Shown here in pieces: positions 6,176 to 10,786 of a stretch of 10,786 nt of DNA. The DNA is from CAMEON01 sp045645165 (GTDB lineage Bacteria; Bacillota; Clostridia; Oscillospirales; CAG-272), in contig JAZRIF010000196.1 of assembly GCA_045645165.1 (NCBI GenBank), positions 1 through 10,786 of the forward strand. The letters are read 5' to 3'. The notes under the pieces were generated by a model. That model ran no database searches and was not told the origin of the DNA. It was given only the letters and a program-made list of their open reading frames with translations. The translations under genes and the position numbers were made by a program. Every line of letters starts with the position of its first letter. Within the stretch, counting starts at the first letter, position 1.

Positions 6176-6190
6176 GATGGTGACAAATCA
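6148..6190 (+). promoter_or_regulatory. Direct repeat bracketing the promoter, candidate operator pair
   Basis: The 10-mer TGACAAATCA occurs at 6148-6157, overlapping the -35, and again at 6181-6190, over the predicted start. The copies are 33 bp apart, about three helical turns. The arrangement fits a repressor binding both sides of the promoter, but chance or a simple local duplication is possible. Confidence 0.35.
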
Positions 6191-6213
6191 CATCCAAAAG
6201 GACGGAAAAGATC

Positions 6214-7428
6214 ATGAATCAAGTCAGAACCGCCGCCATTGGCCTGGGAGCCCGCGGCTACTCCATGCTGGAGGCACTTCTTTTACATATGGACAACGTG
6301 AAGATCACCGCTGTCTGCGATATTTACGAGGATCGCGTGACCCGCGCCGCCGATGCCGCAGAGCGAGTGTACGGCGAAGGAAATCGACCCTTCACCTCCA
6401 CCGACTACCGCGAGGTCATCGACCGCGACGACGTGGACGCTGTGCTGATCATGAGCGCCTGGGAGTCCCATTTCCCCATCGCCATCTACGCCATGGAGCA
6501 TGGCGTGGCCGTGGGCATGGAGGTGGGCGGCGCCTACTCCATCGACGACTGCTGGCAGCTCGTCCACACCTATGAAAAGACGGGGACTCCCTTCATGTTC
6601 CTGGAGAACTGCTGCTACGGCGAGGCCGAGATGGCAGTTATGCACATGGTGAGTCAAGGGCTGTTCGGTGAGGTTGTCCACTGCGAGGGCGGCTACCGCC
6701 ACGACCTGCGGGACGAGATCGTGTTCGGTAAGGAGAACCGCCACTATCGCCTCCGCAACTACCTGACCCGCAACTGCGAAAACTACCCCACCCACGAGCT
6801 GGGCCCCATCGCCCAGATCCTGGATATCAACCGCGGCAACCGCTTCCTGTCTCTGGTGTCGGTAGCCTCCAAGTCGGCGGGACTTAACGAGTTCGCCAAG
6901 AATCACCCGAGTGCCAACAAGGAACTGGCCACCGCCAAGTTCGCCCAGGGCGACGTCGTTACGACGGTCATCAAGTGCGCCCGCGGAGAGACCATCACCC
7001 TCCATCTGGATACCTCCCTCCCCCGCCCCTACAGCCGTGGCTTCACGGTGCAGGGCACCAAGGGTATGTACCAGGAGGACACCCGCTCCTTCTTCATTGA
7101 CACCGATATGGCGGGCAAGGATCATTGGGACTGGTCTCCCGAGTGGAACAATCAGGGCCGCTACTTTGAGAAGTACCGTCACCCTGTCTGGGTGGACTAC
7201 CTCACCAACGGCATCCGCGGCGGCCACGGCGGCATGGACGGTCTGGTGTACGACGAGTTCATCGAGTGCGTGCGCCTCGGTAAGCCCTGCCCCATCGACG
7301 TCTACGACGCGGTAGCCTGGATGGCGGTCTCGACCCTGTCCGAGGAATCCATCGCCAAGGGCGGCGCCCCCGTGGCGTTCCCCGACTTCACAAACGGCAA
7401 GTGGTGCGCGTACAGCGTAGAAGAATAA
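6214..7428 (+). CDS. Gfo/Idh/MocA-fold protein, probable GH109-type NAD-dependent glycosidase
   Basis: The product is 404 residues. The N-terminal Rossmann fold has the dinucleotide motif GLGARG (10-15) and the acidic VCDIYEDR (34-41). The second domain carries motifs I associate with GH109, a Gfo/Idh/MocA branch that hydrolyses alpha-N-acetylgalactosaminides by NAD-dependent redox steps: ENCCYG (131-136), EGGYRHDLR (158-166), NYPTHELGPIAQ (190-201), DINRGNR (204-210) and GGHGGMD (336-342). There is no signal peptide or Tat motif, unlike the secreted founding enzymes, so it is likely cytoplasmic. The substrate is unproven; a sugar dehydrogenase is the alternative. The start is supported by AAAGGAC about ten bases upstream. 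The gene is monocistronic with its own promoter and terminator. Its strongly GC-ending codons resemble those of the glutamine synthetase gene, suggesting high expression. Confidence 0.82.
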   Translation: MNQVRTAAIGLGARGYSMLEALLLHMDNVKITAVCDIYEDRVTRAADAAERVYGEGNRPFTSTDYREVIDRDDVDAVLIMSAWESHFPIAIYAMEHGVAVGMEVGGAYSIDDCWQLVHTYEKTGTPFMFLENCCYGEAEMAVMHMVSQGLFGEVVHCEGGYRHDLRDEIVFGKENRHYRLRNYLTRNCENYPTHELGPIAQILDINRGNRFLSLVSVASKSAGLNEFAKNHPSANKELATAKFAQGDVVTTVIKCARGETITLHLDTSLPRPYSRGFTVQGTKGMYQEDTRSFFIDTDMAGKDHWDWSPEWNNQGRYFEKYRHPVWVDYLTNGIRGGHGGMDGLVYDEFIECVRLGKPCPIDVYDAVAWMAVSTLSEESIAKGGAPVAFPDFTNGKWCAYSVEE

Positions 7429-7436
7429 GAATAGAT

Positions 7437-7475
7437 AACGACCCGACGGATTTGCCTCCGTCGGGTCGTTCTTGT
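7437..7475 (+). terminator. Terminator of the GH109-like gene
   Basis: AACGACCCGACGGA (7437-7450) pairs perfectly with TCCGTCGGGTCGTT (7457-7470), a 14-bp stem with a 6-base loop, followed by CTTGT. The T-tract is short but the stem is strong and starts 9 bp after the stop codon. Confidence 0.85.
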
Positions 7476-7492
7476 AGAAGTGGAAGAAAGGA

Positions 7493-7543
7493 AAATCGGA
7501 GGTTATCGTCCAGGGGCTTTGCCCCTGCACCCCCAAATTTGAA
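7493..7543. repeat. Repeat R3, 51-bp short form of the palindromic family
   Basis: AAATCGGAGGTTATCG (7493-7508) closely matches the left end of R2 (AAATCGGGGTTTATCG). A hairpin CAGGGGC/GCCCCTG (7511-7517 with 7521-7527) follows, then CCCCCAAATTTGAA, the shared right end of R1 and R2. It looks like a full copy with the centre deleted, or a single-hairpin unit. It lies 28 bp before the -35 of the yhbD promoter. Confidence 0.75.
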
Positions 7544-7571
7544 ATATTTTCCAAAATATCTTCTCCCCCTC

Positions 7572-7600
7572 TTGACAACGTAACAATGTTATGCTATACT
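7572..7600 (+). promoter_or_regulatory. Promoter of the yhbD-bactofilin operon
   Basis: TTGACA (7572-7577) and TATACT (7595-7600) are separated by 17 bp, with an extended -10 TG at 7592-7593. The start would be near 7607, leaving a leader of about 27 bases. Confidence 0.85.
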
Positions 7601-7619
7601 ATCACCGTAACAATGTTAC
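7580..7619 (+). promoter_or_regulatory. Twin palindromic operator over the yhbD promoter
   Basis: GTAACAATGTTAT (7580-7592) fills the spacer between -35 and -10, and GTAACAATGTTAC (7607-7619) covers the predicted transcription start. The second is a perfect 6+1+6 inverted repeat; the first differs only at its last base. Centres are 27 bp apart. Occupancy of either site would block RNA polymerase, so negative control is expected. The natural candidate regulator is the HTH protein encoded by the first gene. Confidence 0.7.
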
Positions 7620-7633
7620 AAGGAGGTGATCCC

Positions 7634-8032
7634 ATGGGAGACGAAAAGCTGATCTCCAAAAAGGACCTGCTCACTCGCTACAGCATATCCTACGGCGCTT
7701 TGTACCGTTGGAAGCGCAAGGGACTCATTCCCGACGAGTGGTTCATCAAGCGCTCCGCCGTCACGGGGCAGGAAACCTTCTTTCCCGAAGTACTCATCTG
7801 TGAGCGGATAGAGACCATCCTCGCCAAGAAGGACGACGTCCTGCTGGACGAGCTGGCGCGAGAGCTGTCGGGGGAGGCGCGGAATGATGAATTTCTCATA
7901 CTGCAGACGGAATTCGGAGAAAAAGTCTTTCGCATGAAGGATATCCGTGAGGCATCCTTCGTGAACAAAAACGGAACCAAAACCGATCTGCTCTCGGTGA
8001 TCCGAGACATCTCGGCACAGAAAGAATCATAA
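7634..8032 (+). CDS. yhbD: YhbD-type protein (DUF4004) with MerR-like helix-turn-helix
   Basis: The product is 132 residues. Residues 6-35 (LISKKDLLTRYSISYGALYRWKRKGLIPDEWF) form a MerR-like winged helix-turn-helix, followed by FFPEVLICERIETIL and a C-terminal part ending in KTDLLSVIRDIS. The order matches the YhbD/DUF4004 family, which in Bacillus sits directly before the bactofilin genes yhbE and yhbF; its biochemical role is not established to my knowledge. Here it is followed after 14 bp by a bactofilin gene. The ATG at 7634 is chosen because AGGAGGTGAT (7621-7630), a near-perfect anti-Shine-Dalgarno match, lies just before it; the longer upstream frame (from 7586) would start inside the promoter. 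The twin palindrome over its promoter suggests that it represses its own operon, which is inference. Confidence 0.85.
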   Translation: MGDEKLISKKDLLTRYSISYGALYRWKRKGLIPDEWFIKRSAVTGQETFFPEVLICERIETILAKKDDVLLDELARELSGEARNDEFLILQTEFGEKVFRMKDIREASFVNKNGTKTDLLSVIRDISAQKES

Positions 8033-8046
8033 AACGGGAGGATCAT

Positions 8047-8784
8047 ATGAATATTTCGGGTAGCGGGCACATTCCCGCAGGTGAATACAACGAGAAAATT
8101 TCAGTAAGCGGAAGCGGCATACTGGACGGAAACGTCCGCTGTACCGCCTTTTCAAGTTCGGGCTCGGCCCGTTGCGCAGGCTCTCTGGAGTGCACCGAAG
8201 ACGTCCGTGTCTCAGGCTCTGCCCACGTCGAGGGAAATATGACGGCAAACGCCCTGTCGGTCAGCGGCTCAGCGCATATCGGCGGTGATCTTACCGTGAA
8301 GGACTCCGCCAAAATCGCCGGTGCGGCCTCCGTGGGCGGTGCCGTCAAGGCCTCCGTCCTGCACTGCGCGGGCGTTCTGCGGGCAGAAAAGGGCATCGAA
8401 GCCGAGGAATTCCGCTCCGCAGGGGCGATCCAGTGTGGGGGACTGCTGAACGCTGAGACGGTGGACATCTCCATGGATGGCCATGCCCACAGTACGGTAG
8501 GCTCCATCGGCGGCGGCGAGATCCGCGTATATCTCCGCAAGAGCGAGAAGCCCAAAAAGTGGCGGCTGCCCCTCTTCTCCCGTCTGGTCAACGGCGGCGG
8601 CTCGGATCTCACGGTCAGCGAGCTGGTGGAGGGCGACGTGATCGCGCTGGAATGTGTAAAGGTCCCCACCGTCGTAGGACGCGTTGTGGCCATTGGCGCG
8701 GGATGCGCGGTGGAACTGGTTCAGTACAGCGAGGAGCTGGAGGTAGATCCCGATGCCAAGGTGGAACGGTTCGAGAAAATCTGA
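8047..8784 (+). CDS. Bactofilin (polymer-forming cytoskeletal protein, YhbE/YhbF-like)
   Basis: The product is 245 residues. Bactofilins form right-handed beta-helices that assemble into filaments without nucleotide; in B. subtilis the two yhb-locus bactofilins have been linked to flagellar motility. Residues 2-150 show short Gly/Ser/Ala-rich rungs typical of the fold, for example ISVSGSGILDGNV, VRVSGSAHVEGNM and LSVSGSAHIGGDL. A segment rich in Lys/Arg (EIRVYLRKSEKPKKWRLPLFSR, about 158-179) interrupts the rungs and may be a loop or membrane contact. The C-terminal helix turns include EGDVIALECVKVPTVVGRVVAIGAGCAVELVQYSEEL, typical of the YhbE/F branch. There is no transmembrane segment. GGGAGG lies five bases before ATG, and the gap to yhbD is 14 bp, so the genes are co-transcribed. 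Only one bactofilin gene follows yhbD here, against two in Bacillus. Confidence 0.88.
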   Translation: MNISGSGHIPAGEYNEKISVSGSGILDGNVRCTAFSSSGSARCAGSLECTEDVRVSGSAHVEGNMTANALSVSGSAHIGGDLTVKDSAKIAGAASVGGAVKASVLHCAGVLRAEKGIEAEEFRSAGAIQCGGLLNAETVDISMDGHAHSTVGSIGGGEIRVYLRKSEKPKKWRLPLFSRLVNGGGSDLTVSELVEGDVIALECVKVPTVVGRVVAIGAGCAVELVQYSEELEVDPDAKVERFEKI

Positions 8785-8818
8785 CGCTTCCCTTCTCTCC
8801 CCTCCATACCCACGAAAA

Positions 8819-8849
8819 ACCCGACGGAAATTTTCCGTCGGGTCGTTTT
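8819..8849. terminator. Bidirectional terminator between bactofilin and the five-helix protein gene
   Basis: ACCCGACGGAAA pairs with TTTCCGTCGGGT around position 8831 (8819-8843). It is followed by CGTTTTG on the plus strand and by a TTTTT run on the minus strand. It serves both convergent genes. Its core ACCCGACGGA/TCCGTCGGGT is the same as in the terminator at 7437-7470. Confidence 0.88.
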
Positions 8850-8862
8850 GTTATGCAATTCT

Positions 8863-9570
8863 CTAATCTTCCGCCATGTAGAAGGGCTTGCCGAAGGCAC
8901 CCTTGTACTCCTTGAAGGTGTAGGTATCTCCCACCTCATATCGGTTGTACTCTCGCCCTCCCACCTCCAGATCGAAGGTCTCGCCGTCCAGAGTCATTTG
9001 AAATTCGTAGGAGTCGGGGGATTTTCTATGGCGGATGATGTCCTTTTCCTCAATGACCGCCTGCTTTTGTGCGGGGGGCTGGAAATCCAGCAAATAGTTC
9101 AGATGACAGAGAGAGATCCAGCACAGAAAGAACACCAAAAACGTACCTAAAGCGATGCTACCGATCCTCCAGCCGACACCGATGTTCTTCCACACCCACT
9201 TGACCGTCACGAAAATACTGACAGCCAAGCCAAGGACGAGGGATATTTCCCAGAAGGGGATAAAAGGCTCCTTGTAAAAGGAATACGCACTCACGGTATA
9301 AACGAAGCCTATAAAGGACGCAAGACCGCCGACAAAGCCGAAGGATACGCCCCACGAAACGATCCGTGAGTTTTCCTTCCCTTTGATGGCCGCAACAATT
9401 GCGAAAATGGAGAGGGCACCCAGAGCCGCACTCAACAGCACCGCAATACGGTGTGGCAAAAATATCCCCAGCGCGCAGGCCAGTACCATAAACACCACCG
9501 TAATGACCCATGTGGAGGGCTCGGCTTTGTGCCCCTTATTACGGGATTTTTTCTTTTGGTTTTTCGCCAT
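8863..9570 (-). CDS. Unrecognised five-helix membrane protein with C-terminal soluble domain
   Basis: The product is 235 residues and I do not recognise the family. After a strongly basic N-terminus (AKNQKKKSRNKGHK) come five hydrophobic segments at about residues 20-38, 42-62, 70-92, 106-125 and 134-158. The last 75 residues are soluble, with alternating polar and hydrophobic positions suggesting a small beta domain (YEFQMTLDGETFDLEVGG, then YEVGDTYTFKEYKGAFGKPFY). By the positive-inside rule the N-terminus is cytoplasmic and the C-terminal domain outside. I start at ATG 9570 because AAAGGTG lies six bases before it; a GTG at 9579 overlaps that ribosome binding site. The gene follows the glutamine synthetase gene by 56 bp with no clear promoter between, so it may depend on read-through past the hairpin at 9593-9619. 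Function is unknown. Confidence 0.7.
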   Translation of the reverse strand: MAKNQKKKSRNKGHKAEPSTWVITVVFMVLACALGIFLPHRIAVLLSAALGALSIFAIVAAIKGKENSRIVSWGVSFGFVGGLASFIGFVYTVSAYSFYKEPFIPFWEISLVLGLAVSIFVTVKWVWKNIGVGWRIGSIALGTFLVFFLCWISLCHLNYLLDFQPPAQKQAVIEEKDIIRHRKSPDSYEFQMTLDGETFDLEVGGREYNRYEVGDTYTFKEYKGAFGKPFYMAED

Positions 9571-9592
9571 GACGTTCACCTTTCTTTGAAAT

Positions 9593-9619
9593 AGGGGCGC
9601 ACCTGTGCGGTACGCCCCT
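9593..9619 (-). terminator. Hairpin after the glutamine synthetase gene, weak terminator or attenuator
   Basis: AGGGGCG (9593-9599) pairs with CGCCCCT (9613-9619), a 7-bp stem with a 13-base loop, 7 bp beyond the stop. On the minus strand it is followed by ATTTCAAAG, a poor U-tract, so termination is probably partial. Confidence 0.5.
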
Positions 9620-9626
9620 GTCTTTC

Positions 9627-10786
9627 TTACAGATTGTAATACTTATCGAACTCAGCGGGATGAGGAATCTTCGCAAGCTCGGCGCACTCGGCACGCTTTG
9701 CCTTGACAAAGTTCTTCAAGAGCTCCTCGGGGAACACGCCGCCGGCGGTCAGGTAGTCGTGGTCGGCCTCCAGGGCATCCAGAGCCTCGTTCAGAGAGGT
9801 AGGCAGACCCTTGAGCTTGGCCTTCTCCTCGTCGGAGAGGTGGTAGAGGTTGAAGTCATAGGGACCCCAGCCCTCGGCGTGGGGATCGATCTTGTTCTTC
9901 ACGCCGTCCAGACCTGCCATGAGGATAGCGGCGTAGCAGAAGTAGGGGTTGCAGGTGGCGTCGGGGTTACGGAGCTCGAAGCGGCGCTTGTCGGGGCTCT
10001 TGGCGTAGGCGGGGATACGGATGACCGCACTACGGTTGGAGGTGGCGTAGCCCACGGTAACGGGAGCCTCAAAGCCGGGCACCAGACGCTTGAAGGAGTT
10101 GGTGGAGGGGTTGGTCAGGGCGCACAGGGAGGCGATGTGCTTGAGGAGTCCGCCCATGAAGTAGTGAGCCGTCTCGGACAGGTGAGCGTAACCGTTGTCA
10201 TCCGAGAACACAGGCTGACCGTCCTTGAACAGGAGCATGTGGACGTGCATACCGCTGCCCGCCTCGCCGTAGATGGGCTTGGGCATGAAGGTGGCGGTCT
10301 TGCCGTACTTCAAGGCGGTGTTGTGGATGATATACTTGATCTGCATGGTGGCGTCGGCCATGTGGATAATCTCACCCAGCTGGGGCTCGATCTCGAACTG
10401 ACCCGATGCGGCCACCTCGGGATGGTGGTAGTTGATCTCAATGCCCATATCCTTCATGAGCATGCACATCTCACTGCGGCACTCGTAGGAAATGTCGAAG
10501 GGCTTGGCGATGTGGTAGTTCTTCTGCTTGGGGACGACCACGCCGAGACCCTCGGTGGCGCTGTTCCAGTAGGACTGCTGAGCATCCACGGTGGCAGAGA
10601 TCTCGCGGCCGCTGACCTCCCAGCCTACGTTATCGAAGAGGTAGAACTCGAACTCGGGCAGGATCGTCATCTCGTCGGCTACACCGCTCTTCTTCATGTG
10701 CTCCACGGCAGCCTTGATGATGTTGCGGGGATACTGAGCGAGAGGACGGTTCTCGGGGGTATCGATGATCATTGCGTTGCCGGTCA
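9627..10786 (-). CDS. glnA: Type I glutamine synthetase, C-terminal part (5' end beyond window)
   Basis: At least 385 residues are visible, entering at the right edge with TGNAMIIDTPENRP; about the first 90-100 residues of a type I subunit are missing. The enzyme joins ammonia to glutamate using ATP. Visible signatures are LPEFEFYLFD (metal and ATP side), GQFEIEPQLG, KPIYGEAGSGMHVHMLLF, FEAPVTVGYATSNRSAVIRIPAYA (with the flap glutamate of the FEAPV motif), RRFELRNPDATCNPYFCYAAILMAGLDG, and NLYHLSDEE at the position of the adenylylation-loop tyrosine of the family. The glutamate-binding signature NGxGxH reads AGSGMH here, so the usual Asn is replaced. The frame continues upstream of ATG 10772 without a stop, so that ATG is internal. 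The promoter and any control of the gene are not visible. Confidence 0.95.
   Translation of the reverse strand, partial: TGNAMIIDTPENRPLAQYPRNIIKAAVEHMKKSGVADEMTILPEFEFYLFDNVGWEVSGREISATVDAQQSYWNSATEGLGVVVPKQKNYHIAKPFDISYECRSEMCMLMKDMGIEINYHHPEVAASGQFEIEPQLGEIIHMADATMQIKYIIHNTALKYGKTATFMPKPIYGEAGSGMHVHMLLFKDGQPVFSDDNGYAHLSETAHYFMGGLLKHIASLCALTNPSTNSFKRLVPGFEAPVTVGYATSNRSAVIRIPAYAKSPDKRRFELRNPDATCNPYFCYAAILMAGLDGVKNKIDPHAEGWGPYDFNLYHLSDEEKAKLKGLPTSLNEALDALEADHDYLTAGGVFPEELLKNFVKAKRAECAELAKIPHPAEFDKYYNL

Noticed and set aside
6283..7578. A 431-codon open frame on the minus strand opposite the GH109-like gene
   Set aside because: It is the mirror of a gene with strongly GC-ending codons. The predicted protein is a low-complexity Val/Ala/Gly/His sequence with no family pattern, and it overlaps the terminator at 7437-7475.
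7586..7633. Longer start (MLCYTITV...) for YhbD
   Set aside because: It starts inside the promoter; AGGAGGTGAT precedes ATG 7634.

Overview
The window looks like a chromosomal segment of a spore-forming Bacillota bacterium, probably class Clostridia and possibly an Oscillospirales-type gut relative. This rests on a full-length SpoIIE, strong GGAGG-type ribosome binding sites, several vegetative promoters close to TTGACA-N17-TATAAT, a YhbD plus bactofilin gene pair as in Bacillus, and a type I glutamine synthetase. Species cannot be read from the sequence alone.

Layout. Positions 1-223 are the end of an IS3-family, IS150-like insertion sequence running off the left edge, with the first 46 codons of its OrfA on the minus strand. 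A consensus promoter (250-278) and a long structured leader follow, then a YcxB-like two-helix membrane protein (582-1121, +). A bidirectional terminator (1132-1178) separates it from a leftward two-gene operon: a four-helix membrane protein (2206-2883) overlapping a membrane-anchored alpha/beta hydrolase (1179-2213). The divergent region 2884-3168 carries the operon promoter and the probable spoIIE promoter. spoIIE (3169-5913, +) encodes the phosphatase that activates the forespore sigma factor F. Next is a monocistronic Gfo/Idh/MocA oxidoreductase-fold protein resembling GH109 glycosidases (6214-7428, +), then a two-gene operon encoding a YhbD-type HTH protein and a bactofilin (7634-8784, +). 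A shared terminator lies against an unrecognised five-helix membrane protein (8863-9570, -). The right edge holds the 3' part of a glutamine synthetase gene (9627-10786, -).

Two threads connect these genes. First, most of the larger gaps hold a member of one dispersed palindromic repeat family: two copies of about 200 bp (R1 287-494, R2 5911-6118) in opposite orientation, and two of about 52 bp (R4 3003-3055, R3 7493-7543). They share the ends AAATTTGGG/TTTATCG and have hairpins whose arms vary together. Second, several promoters carry readable control sites: a paired palindrome GTAACAATGTTA(C/T) over the yhbD promoter, a 10-bp direct repeat bracketing the oxidoreductase promoter, a Spo0A-box-like site at an atypically spaced spoIIE promoter, and a hairpin at the IS end arranged so that only read-through transcripts would mask the transposase ribosome binding site.

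No tRNA, rRNA or CRISPR array was seen.
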